DNA from: Acidobacteriota bacterium
GTDB taxonomy: Bacteria > Planctomycetota > Phycisphaerae > WQYP01 > JAJZKJ01
Reading direction: 5' to 3'
DNA length: 5,919 bases
Assembly (NCBI GenBank): GCA_021804195.1
Contig: JAJZKJ010000160.1
Coordinates: 1-5,919 of the forward strand
The notes under the pieces were generated by a model that had not been told where the DNA came from, made no database searches, and saw nothing but the letters and a program-made list of their open reading frames with translations. Of this stretch, positions 1 to 5,153 are shown one piece after another (the stretch's first letter is position 1; every line of letters begins with the position of its first letter). A program made the position numbers and the translations under genes.

Positions 1-375
1 ATAGCCTTCGGGCACGTGCGGCGCGCGCAGGCCGGGAATCTCCCGCAAATAGCTCTCGAGAATGTGGTCGGAGCACGGGGCAAGCGGGTGATCATGCCCG
101 GAGGCAGTGATACCCACGTGTTCCGGTTTCCCATCCCCGCGCAAAGCCGCGGGCCGCTGGTCTGCCGAGTGCGCTTTCTCTACCGGAAGTTTAATTCGAT
201 GACCCAGCGCCTGCTATTTCCGCCCAATTTTCATCCGCCCATACCGGTGCTGACCATATCTTCGGCCCGGCTCGTGGTGCCGCTCCAAACGCACGCCATG
301 GCACGGGTTTTTTCCCATTCCCATGCCCAGGCCAGCGCCTCGGCCGGCCGCCGGGCCGTAAGCGAGCGGCGATGA
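1..375 (+). CDS. C-terminal part of a probable multiheme-cytochrome-type secreted protein (5' end outside window)
   Basis: The frame is open from the first base, so the gene enters from the left and only about 124 C-terminal residues are visible. The stretch from GARGKRVIMPGGSD through FRFPIPAQSRGPLVCRV, RFLYRKF and PPIPVLTISSARLVVPL reads as alternating beta strands. It resembles, from memory, the C-terminal domain of cytochrome c554-like proteins that often precede CRTAC1 genes; no heme-binding CXXCH lies in the visible part. The last 30 residues or so (from QTHAMARVF) look low in complexity and may be an unstructured tail. The stop codon overlaps the start of the next gene as ATGA, which argues that the frame is real and co-translated. 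A competing reading exists on the minus strand (about 197 to 1) and is less likely. I am fairly sure this is coding and only moderately sure of the family. Confidence 0.58.
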   Translation: MAFGHVRRAQAGNLPQIALENVVGARGKRVIMPGGSDTHVFRFPIPAQSRGPLVCRVRFLYRKFNSMTQRLLFPPNFHPPIPVLTISSARLVVPLQTHAMARVFSHSHAQASASAGRRAVSERR

Positions 376-2108
376 CCCGGCGGGATTGGCTCTGGCGCGC
401 GACCCTGGCCGCCGCGGCCGTGGGCGCGGGTTGCCACCGTGCGTCATCCGGACCGGGCGCGGCGGGTTCGCCGCGCCCGGGCACGTCCACGAGCGGGCAC
501 ACGCTTCAGCCCGCCGGAGGCGGCGCCTTCCAGTTTGTGGATGCGACGCAGGCCGCGGGATTGCATTTCACGCACTCAGCCGGCGAGCGCACCGGCGTAC
601 TGCCGGAAGATATGGGGTCGGGTCTGGCCTGGGGCGATTATGATAACGACGGCTATCCCGATCTTTATGTGGTGAACCAGACCGGCGCTTATGGCTCTTC
701 CCACATTCAAGGACCGGGGAACCGTTTGTTTCGCAATCAGCGTGACGGAACTTTCCGGGACGTGACGGACGAGGCCGGGCTGACATTGCATCATTTCGGC
801 ATGGGCGCGTTTTGGGCCGATTATGACAACGACGGCTATCTGGATCTGCTGGTCACCGGCGTGGGCGGCTGCTATTTATATCACAATGAAGGCAACGGCC
901 GGTTCCGCGATGTGTCGGCCAGCAGCGGCGTTTTTACCCCCGGTTGGACGAGCGGCGCGGTCTGGTTCGATTTTGACCGGGATGGCTGGCTGGATCTCTA
1001 TCTGCTGCGCTATGTGGATTACCCCGCCGATCCGGCTTCGCTCAAATTTCTGCAAGCCAGCCAGCAATATGGATTGACGGTGCCGCCGGCGCTCAACCCG
1101 CAATCATTCACCGCCCAGCCCAACCGCCTGCTGCGCAATAACCGTGACGGCACTTTCAGTGACGTGACCGCCTGGACGGGCATGGCCGACCGCCGGGGAC
1201 GCAGTTTAACCGCTACGGTGTGTGATTTTAATGCCGATGGCTGGCCGGACATTTACGTCGGCAATGACTTGAGCGAAAACCGGTTTTATCTCAACCGGCG
1301 CGGGCGCTTTATTGACCGCAGCGCGCAAACCTGGACGGCGGAAAATAAAGGCAGCATGGGTCTTTCGGTGGGCGATTATAACGGCGATGGGGCGCTGGAT
1401 TTTTTTGTCGCTCACTGGCTATCGCTGGGCGATTCCCTCTATGAGAACTTATGGCTGCAGACTGGCGGCAAAGACCTGGTCTTCACGGATGCGGCCGCCG
1501 AAGTGGGATTGGCCTATATTTCCCTGCCCATGGTGGGCTGGGGCTGTTCATTTCTCGATTTTGATAACGATGGCATGCTGGACCTTTTCGTGGTCAATGG
1601 CAGCACGCTGGAAAACCCCCGCCAGCCGGAATTGCTGGTGCCGCAAAAGCCGTTTCTCTTCCGCTTCGATGGGCAAGAGTATCACGATGTCACGGCCACA
1701 GCGGCACCGTCGATCGCCCGGCCATTGAACGCGCGCGGGCTGGCGCTGGCCGATTACGATCGCGATGGCGATCTGGATGCGGCAATATCCAGCAATCGCG
1801 GGCCTTTAATTTTGCTGCGGGCCGAGGGGGCGGAGGGGCGAAACTGGCTGCAGATCGAACTCGAGGGACGCAAAAGCAACCGCCAGGGCATCGGCGCCCT
1901 GGTGCGGGTTACGGCGGAAAACCGGAAATGGGTGCAGGCGGTGGGATCCCAAGGCTCGTATCTATCGCAGCATGCCACCGCGCTGCATTTCGGCCTGGGC
2001 GAGGCGGCCAAAGCCGAACGCGTGGAGATTTTATGGCCCAGCGGGCGGCGCCAGATACTCACCGGCGTGGCCACGCGCCAGCGCCTGAAGATCACGGAAG
2101 AAGCCTAG
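372..2108 (+). CDS. CRTAC1-type FG-GAP/VCBS repeat lipoprotein with ASPIC/UnbV domain
   Basis: Predicted exported protein of 578 residues. The N-terminus has a twin-arginine-like start (TRRDWL, residues 2-7), an alanine-rich hydrophobic stretch and a lipobox-like VGAGC ending at Cys21. This suggests a Tat-exported lipoprotein, although Gly at -3 is not ideal. A low-complexity Gly/Pro/Ser linker follows to about residue 50. Seven DxDxDG-type calcium-binding loops of FG-GAP/VCBS repeats begin near residues 89, 150, 200, 285, 335, 396 and 461, for example DYDNDGYPD, DFDRDGWLD and DYDRDGDLD; they should build a beta-propeller. Residues 491-575 (NWLQIELEG to RLKIT) form the ASPIC/UnbV domain typical of this family. 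Length and order match full-length CRTAC1 proteins of Acidobacteriota and Planctomycetota. The biochemical role is unknown; calcium-dependent adhesion or surface protein binding is usually assumed. The ATG overlaps the upstream stop and has no strong ribosome site, so it is probably translationally coupled. Confidence 0.9.
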   Translation: MTRRDWLWRATLAAAAVGAGCHRASSGPGAAGSPRPGTSTSGHTLQPAGGGAFQFVDATQAAGLHFTHSAGERTGVLPEDMGSGLAWGDYDNDGYPDLYVVNQTGAYGSSHIQGPGNRLFRNQRDGTFRDVTDEAGLTLHHFGMGAFWADYDNDGYLDLLVTGVGGCYLYHNEGNGRFRDVSASSGVFTPGWTSGAVWFDFDRDGWLDLYLLRYVDYPADPASLKFLQASQQYGLTVPPALNPQSFTAQPNRLLRNNRDGTFSDVTAWTGMADRRGRSLTATVCDFNADGWPDIYVGNDLSENRFYLNRRGRFIDRSAQTWTAENKGSMGLSVGDYNGDGALDFFVAHWLSLGDSLYENLWLQTGGKDLVFTDAAAEVGLAYISLPMVGWGCSFLDFDNDGMLDLFVVNGSTLENPRQPELLVPQKPFLFRFDGQEYHDVTATAAPSIARPLNARGLALADYDRDGDLDAAISSNRGPLILLRAEGAEGRNWLQIELEGRKSNRQGIGALVRVTAENRKWVQAVGSQGSYLSQHATALHFGLGEAAKAERVEILWPSGRRQILTGVATRQRLKITEEA

Positions 2109-2186
2109 AACCCGAGACAGGAATCGCTCAGGCCTCTGGCAGGTTTACGGCGGATGATGATTTTCCAGCGGGCATTTCTTGCACGC

Positions 2187-2205
2187 GTTTCAACAGGAAT
2201 GAAAC
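2187..2205 (+). other. Short inverted repeat in the leader of the CRP/FNR gene
   Basis: GTTTCA (2187-2192) and TGAAAC (2200-2205) form a perfect 6-bp dyad around a 7-base spacer that contains AGGA. The ATG follows 8 bases later. The only Shine-Dalgarno-like bases for the regulator lie in the loop, 15 bases from the start, which is too far for an ordinary site. It could be a small hairpin affecting translation or an operator with an odd spacer. Chance is also possible, since a 6-bp dyad is short. Confidence 0.25.
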
Positions 2206-2213
2206 AATAAAGC

Positions 2214-2924
2214 ATGCCCGCTCCGCGGCTTGATTGCGCGCCTTTGCTTTCCGGCTGGCCGCCCTTTGCCCAGCTGCCGCCGGCGGAACAGCTTGAGTTG
2301 CGCCGCACGGCCCACGCCCGCCTTCTGCGCCGTGGCCAGTTCCTCTGGCAAGCGGGCGACCGGGCCGGGCATTTCATGCTTATCCACCATGGCTTGATCA
2401 AGATCGTGCGGCCGCGGGCCGATGGGCAGGACGCGATTGTGGGGATTTTTGGCCCGGGGGAAAGCATAGGCGACAGCGCGGTGGTGCAGCAAGCCCCTTA
2501 TCCCGCGGCGGCGGTGGTCAGCAGCCGCGGCGCCGCGGTGCTGCAGATTCCCGCCCCCGCGCTGCTGCGCGCCATGCGGCAATCTCCGCCAGTCTCGCTT
2601 GCCGTGCAGCAAGTGCTGCTGGCCCATACCCGGGCCCTGCGGGAAAAGATTGAGATTTTATCCGCCGGCAGCGTGGCCCAGCGCCTGGCCCGGCTGCTGC
2701 TGTATTTAGCCGAGCGCTTCGGCGAGGCGCCGGACGCGGCGGCATGGCGCATGCCCCTGGCCATTTCGCGCGCCGAGATGGCGGCGCTGGCCGGCACCAC
2801 GGTGGAAACCACGATCCGCATGCTCAGCCGCTGGCGGCGCCAGGGGCTGATTGCCCGCGCCCCGGCCGGCGGCATTCTGTTGCCGCGGCCGGAAAGGCTG
2901 CGCCAGATGCAGCCGGAAAGCTGA
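2214..2924 (+). CDS. CRP/FNR-superfamily transcriptional regulator, cysteine-poor (DNR/NnrR-like)
   Basis: A 236-residue DNA-binding regulator. Residues about 17-125 form the cyclic-nucleotide-type beta-roll (GQFLWQAGD, 41-49; GIFGPGESIGDSAV, 77-90), followed by the long dimerisation helix (about 127-150) and a CRP-type winged helix-turn-helix (about 152-225). The recognition helix is near 195-210 (TTVETTIRMLSRW). The phosphate-binding cassette keeps Gly82, Glu83 and Gly86, but the region that carries the cAMP-binding Arg in CRP reads PYPAAA, so cAMP binding is unlikely. There is one cysteine (Cys8), so an FNR-type [4Fe-4S] sensor is excluded. That leaves a heme or NO sensor of the DNR/NnrR kind as the best guess. 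In the FNR alignment E-x-x-S-R becomes E198-T-T-I201-R202. An in-frame TAA at 2208-2210 makes ATG 2214 the first possible start. It is convergent with the NnrS-like gene, 9 bases apart, and probably controls the cluster to its right. Confidence 0.88.
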   Translation: MPAPRLDCAPLLSGWPPFAQLPPAEQLELRRTAHARLLRRGQFLWQAGDRAGHFMLIHHGLIKIVRPRADGQDAIVGIFGPGESIGDSAVVQQAPYPAAAVVSSRGAAVLQIPAPALLRAMRQSPPVSLAVQQVLLAHTRALREKIEILSAGSVAQRLARLLLYLAERFGEAPDAAAWRMPLAISRAEMAALAGTTVETTIRMLSRWRRQGLIARAPAGGILLPRPERLRQMQPES

Positions 2925-2933
2925 TGGAGAAGC

Positions 2934-4061
2934 TCAAGCCGGGCGCTTTTCCGGCTTGCCGATCCAGGCCGATGCCGCCGCGTAGAGAATGAAGCTCAGC
3001 AGGGCGGCCGCATTGAGCAGTCCCGCCCATTTCCAGGCGAATGCGTTGGGATGCCGCGCGAGATCAATCCCAATGCGGCAGATCAGCGTAATCTGCAGCA
3101 GCCCGATGGGCAGATAAAAACCGCGCCGCCAGGGCAGAACCCGGCCGCTGATGGCGGGAAAAATAATCGGCGCATGGGCAAAGACCATGCTGATGACAAA
3201 ACCCAGAAACAGGCTGTGCAGCATGGCATCATAGCCAAAAATCAGCGAGCCCGCGCGGGTCAGCCATAAATAGCCGCTGACCGCCAGCCAGACATAGCCA
3301 ATGATCAGGTTCAGGCCGATATAGCGGGTCAGACCGGGCCGGCGCAGTAAATGCCAGGCATTATCGAAGAGCAGCAGCCAGAGCGCCATGCCCACCATGC
3401 CGATGCCGGCCAGTTGCATGCCCTGGCGGGGAGATTGCGTGGCCAGCCCGAGGGCAATCACGTAAATACCCAGCACCAGATAGGCGCCGGCGCGCCGGCC
3501 GCCCGTGCGCGGCCGCATCCGGCTCAACTCCAGGCGTTCGCCAAAGATGGTCAGGATCAAAAAGCCCGCCCACCAATAAACCATAATCGGGATCATCACC
3601 CCATAGGCCCAAAAGAGGTTGCCAAACAGCAGCGCCAGCGCGCCCAGCGTCATGACCAGGGTGAAATCGGTGAAGCTTCGCGCCAGGATTACGCCATAAA
3701 TGGCAATGAAACCCAGGCTGCCCGCCAGCAGCATCACGGCCGCCAGCCGGTCAGCGCCCAATCCCAGCACGATCGCCCCGCCGCCCAGCAGCAGGGGCGC
3801 CGCAAAGGCCCAGCGTTGGCGCACGGCCACCGCGCGTTCCAGTGCAATCAGCGTGCCCAGGAATCCGCAGACCATCAGCGGCCCATGCGCCAGCAGCAAA
3901 TCCGGCTGCAGCGCGGGCACCTGCCAGCCCAGGCGTTCGAGCGCGGCCCAGATTCCCAGCAGCAGGGCCGCCAGCCCCAGCCCTCCGCCGATGAAAATCA
4001 CACGGGGCACCGGGCGCGGCGTGCTGGTGCGGACGGAGGGTTGGGACTGAGTTTCCGGCAT
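2934..4061 (-). CDS. NnrS-like 12-TM inner-membrane protein
   Basis: A 375-residue very hydrophobic protein with about 12 membrane helices: roughly 20-42, 55-77, 86-105, 107-126, 132-154, 158-174, 192-209, 216-233, 246-267, 274-299, 313-332 and 343-366. The N-terminus is short and polar. Conserved-looking features are AHGPLMVCGFLGTLIALERA (58-77), FGERLELSR (173-181) and MLHSLFLGFVISMVFAHAP (280-298). His59, His282 and His296 lie in or next to helices and could bind heme or metal, as NnrS histidines are thought to do. NnrS proteins are heme- and copper-containing membrane proteins that protect against NO stress during denitrification. The match is distant, because the classical WHAHE signature is replaced by LAHGP. 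The ATG directly follows the TAA of the DUF2249 gene with no spacer, and an AGGT at 4074-4071 lies 9 bases upstream. It is probably the last gene of the operon. The membrane-protein call is certain; the NnrS family is moderately sure. Confidence 0.68.
   Translation of the reverse strand: MPETQSQPSVRTSTPRPVPRVIFIGGGLGLAALLLGIWAALERLGWQVPALQPDLLLAHGPLMVCGFLGTLIALERAVAVRQRWAFAAPLLLGGGAIVLGLGADRLAAVMLLAGSLGFIAIYGVILARSFTDFTLVMTLGALALLFGNLFWAYGVMIPIMVYWWAGFLILTIFGERLELSRMRPRTGGRRAGAYLVLGIYVIALGLATQSPRQGMQLAGIGMVGMALWLLLFDNAWHLLRRPGLTRYIGLNLIIGYVWLAVSGYLWLTRAGSLIFGYDAMLHSLFLGFVISMVFAHAPIIFPAISGRVLPWRRGFYLPIGLLQITLICRIGIDLARHPNAFAWKWAGLLNAAALLSFILYAAASAWIGKPEKRPA
2935..2958. terminator. Candidate bidirectional terminator hairpin between convergent genes
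   Basis: CAAGCCGG (2935-2942) and CCGGCTTG (2951-2958) pair perfectly over 8 bp around an 8-base loop GCGCTTTT. The hairpin lies just past the stop of the CRP/FNR gene (2922-2924) and overlaps the last codons of the convergent NnrS-like gene (stop at 2936-2934). Neither strand shows a T-run after the stem, so termination would be weak, Rho-assisted, or achieved by transcript collision. Position and stem support the call; the missing T-tract lowers confidence. Confidence 0.4.
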
Positions 4062-4307
4062 TTATTTCTTACCTATTTTGACTCGCCAGACCTCCGGCCC
4101 CTGCTCAAGATACTCCCAGGTAAAGCTTGCCGCGTGTTCAGCCTGAAACTGATAGTGCAACGGCTTGGGGTCGTGATCGTTGACCAGAATAAACGCGCCT
4201 CCCGGCGTCAGGGAAAGAAAACTTTGAAAAATCAGCGGATGCCGTTCGCGCGGCGCCAGATTACGGACATCCAATGTGCTTTGTGAATTCCTGCCGGCTT
4301 CTTCCAT
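4062..4307 (-). CDS. DUF2249 (TusA-like fold) small protein
   Basis: An 81-residue stand-alone DUF2249 protein. Motifs run in the usual order: LDVR (12-15), PRERHPLIFQSF (19-30), the signature LVNDHDPKPLHYQF (41-54), and FTWEYLEQGPEVWRVKIGK (62-80) at the C-terminus. DUF2249 domains adopt a small alpha/beta sandwich related to TusA/SirA and occur alone or fused to hemerythrin or DUF59 domains near denitrification and NO-stress genes. No enzymatic activity is established. There is no cysteine, so TusA-style sulfur transfer is excluded. The HDPKPLHYQ histidines are a possible metal or heme site (inference). An AAAGGA ribosome site (4323-4318) lies 10 bases before the ATG. The stop abuts the start of the NnrS-like gene, so the two are made together. 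Family assignment is firm; function is open. Confidence 0.88.
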   Translation of the reverse strand: MEEAGRNSQSTLDVRNLAPRERHPLIFQSFLSLTPGGAFILVNDHDPKPLHYQFQAEHAASFTWEYLEQGPEVWRVKIGKK

Positions 4308-4341
4308 TTCAGGTTCATCCTTTCGGGATTAATCATTCAAT

Positions 4342-4357
4342 ACCGGCCAAGGCCGGT
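4342..4357 (-). other. Intra-operon GC-rich hairpin
   Basis: ACCGGCC (4342-4348) and GGCCGGT (4351-4357) are a perfect 7-bp inverted repeat with two bases between them; in RNA this gives a 6-bp stem with a CAAG/CTTG tetraloop. It starts at the stop codon of the DUF59 gene and sits in the only real gap of the operon (49 bases), before the DUF2249 gene. No T-run follows in the direction of transcription. It therefore looks like a processing, stability or partial-attenuation element rather than a full terminator. Confidence 0.45.
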
Positions 4358-4719
4358 TACGCTTTCCAACCCAGACTTCTGCGCGCCGCCGGCGACATCA
4401 TCTCCGGCGTCCAGCGCGGATTCCAGACCAGCTCAATGCGGATCTCGCCGGCTTGCGGCCAGCGCCGCCAGAGCAATTCCTCCGCTTCCCTGGTCATTTC
4501 GGCATGCAGCGGACAGGCGGCGCTGGTCATGGTCATATGAATGGTGATTTCATTGCCCACCGTCCAGACCTCATAGACCAGCCCAAGGTCCACGATGTTG
4601 ATACCCAGTTCCGGATCTTCCACCTGCCGCAGACATTCCCGCACCTGATCGGGAGTTATCGCGGCCAATGGCGAATGAGCGGAAAGATCGGCTGCAAGCT
4701 TGCCGTTTGCCTCAGTCAT
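4357..4719 (-). CDS. DUF59/MIP18-family metal-sulfur cluster protein (SufT/PaaD-like)
   Basis: A 120-residue protein of the MIP18 (DUF59) family, which acts in maturation of iron-sulfur proteins (SufT and eukaryotic MIP18/Cia2 are relatives; PaaD serves an oxygenase). After about 20 variable residues comes the core: VEDPELGINIVDLGLVYEV (33-51), the strand EITIHMTMTSAACPLHAEM (57-75) containing the conserved reactive Cys69 in TSAACP, and the closing ELVWNPRWTPEMMSPAARRSLG (96-117). The WNPRW...MS ending is shared with PaaD-like and SufT-like proteins. The start overlaps the ferredoxin stop as ATGA (4719-4716), so it is translationally coupled. Being next to a ferredoxin and opposite a RIC protein points to Fe-S assembly or repair under NO stress. 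The exact client protein is unknown. Confidence 0.9.
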   Translation of the reverse strand: MTEANGKLAADLSAHSPLAAITPDQVRECLRQVEDPELGINIVDLGLVYEVWTVGNEITIHMTMTSAACPLHAEMTREAEELLWRRWPQAGEIRIELVWNPRWTPEMMSPAARRSLGWKA

Positions 4720-4994
4720 TTGGGTTTGCTGGCGAGCACCTCATAGTGGGCGGCGTTGATTCCGGCATAATGCACCCATTTGCCGGGCAGATCGTCGAGG
4801 GCAAAAATGGCCGCCACCGGACAGACCGGAACACAGGCGGCGCAGTCAATGCATTCCCGCAGGTTGATATAGAGCTGGGTTGCGCCCGCGAAATCACTTT
4901 CTTTTTTCCCCGGATGAATGCAGTCCACCGGGCAGGCATCCACACAGGCCGTATCTTTGACACCAATACAAGGTTCAGCGATCACGTAGGCCAT
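4716..4994 (-). CDS. 7Fe-type ferredoxin ([3Fe-4S][4Fe-4S])
   Basis: A 92-residue soluble ferredoxin, first gene of the four-gene operon. The cysteine pattern matches Azotobacter FdI-type ferredoxins: Cys9, Cys17 and Cys58 are expected to hold a [3Fe-4S] cluster, and Cys21, Cys48, Cys51 and Cys54 a [4Fe-4S] cluster. Cys25 corresponds to the free cysteine of FdI. The FdI Cys11 position is Val12, which argues against a 4Fe cluster at the first site. The loop between Cys25 and Cys48 is about eight residues longer than in FdI (HPGKKESDFAGATQ region). The C-terminal tail after ALDDLPGKW is typical of bacterial 7Fe ferredoxins. An AGGAG ribosome site (5005-5001) is 6 bases before the ATG, which fixes the start. 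It is likely to supply electrons to the DUF59, RIC or membrane partner (inference). Upstream is a palindromic operator. Confidence 0.92.
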   Translation of the reverse strand: MAYVIAEPCIGVKDTACVDACPVDCIHPGKKESDFAGATQLYINLRECIDCAACVPVCPVAAIFALDDLPGKWVHYAGINAAHYEVLASKPK

Positions 4995-5036
4995 GGGTTT
5001 CTCCTGTTTCAGCTTGCGGCTTAGGCGCCGGGATGC

Positions 5037-5054
5037 TTATGACGAGGATCATAA
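5037..5054. promoter_or_regulatory. CRP/FNR-type palindromic operator, site 1 (ferredoxin side)
   Basis: TTATGA-CGAGGA-TCATAA is a dyad with perfect 6-bp arms; the core is TATGAC-N4-ATCATA. TGA and TCA are 6 bases apart, as in CRP and FNR sites, but the base before TGA is A rather than the G of CRP (TGTGA) or the T of FNR (TTGAT). Its centre, 5045.5, is about 51 bases upstream of the ferredoxin ATG. I see no convincing -10 for the minus-strand promoter. Site 2 has the same consensus 37 bp away. Confidence 0.72.
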
Positions 5055-5073
5055 ACGCCGGACATTTTTTGAA

Positions 5074-5091
5074 CTATGACGGAGATCATAG
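5074..5091. promoter_or_regulatory. CRP/FNR-type palindromic operator, site 2 (RIC side)
   Basis: CTATGA-CGGAGA-TCATAG is a dyad with perfect 6-bp arms and the core TATGAC-N4-ATCATA, matching site 1 in 14 of the 16 core positions, with the two differences in the spacer. Its centre is 5082.5. If the TATGCT at 5112-5117 is the -10 element and transcription starts near 5124, the site is centred at -41.5, the standard class II activator position for CRP/FNR proteins. Confidence 0.75.
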
Positions 5092-5111
5092 GTTCGAGCC
5101 GCAAAGCTTTT

Positions 5112-5117
5112 TATGCT
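5112..5117 (+). promoter_or_regulatory. Candidate -10 element of the RIC gene promoter
   Basis: TATGCT matches TATAAT at four positions, including the key A at the second and T at the sixth. No -35 consensus is present 17 bases upstream (TAGGTT at 5089-5094), as expected for an activator-dependent promoter. The implied start site near 5124 would leave a leader of about 30 bases that keeps the ribosome site. Confidence 0.35.
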
Positions 5118-5141
5118 GGAGCCGGGGCAGTTCAACAAAAC

Positions 5142-5146
5142 GGAGG
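5142..5146 (+). promoter_or_regulatory. Ribosome binding site that fixes the RIC start
   Basis: GGAGG at 5142-5146 lies 7 bases before ATG 5154. An earlier in-frame ATG at 5076 falls inside operator site 2 and upstream of the candidate promoter, and has no ribosome site, so 5154 is the true start. Confidence 0.85.
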
Positions 5147-5153
5147 ATTGGCA

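Noticed and set aside
1..197. Minus-strand open frame from about 197 to the left edge, reading ...EHVGITASGHDHPLAPCSDHILESYLREIPGLRAPHVPEGY.
   Set aside because: It looks protein-like, but it has no clear start or ribosome site and overlaps a plus-strand frame that has strand-like sequence and an ATGA junction with the next gene. Extending the contig to the left would settle it.
2109..2186. TGATGATTTTCC stretch as a further operator upstream of the CRP/FNR gene.
   Set aside because: No TGA-N6-TCA symmetry; it does not match the twin palindromes.
3351..4286. Long plus-strand open frame (311 codons) opposite the NnrS-like and DUF2249 genes.
   Set aside because: Its product is rich in Gln, His, Arg and Ala with no domain, which is the usual antisense shadow of hydrophobic GC-rich genes; the minus strand carries the recognisable families.
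4323..4342. AT-rich TTGAATGATTAA (minus strand) as an FNR box or internal promoter for the DUF2249 gene.
   Set aside because: Its halves do not form the TTGAT-N4-ATCAA dyad and no paired -35/-10 is evident.
5076..5153. Upstream in-frame ATG giving a 266-residue RIC protein.
   Set aside because: This ATG is inside operator site 2 and upstream of the candidate -10; the GGAGG-preceded ATG at 5154 gives a family-length protein.
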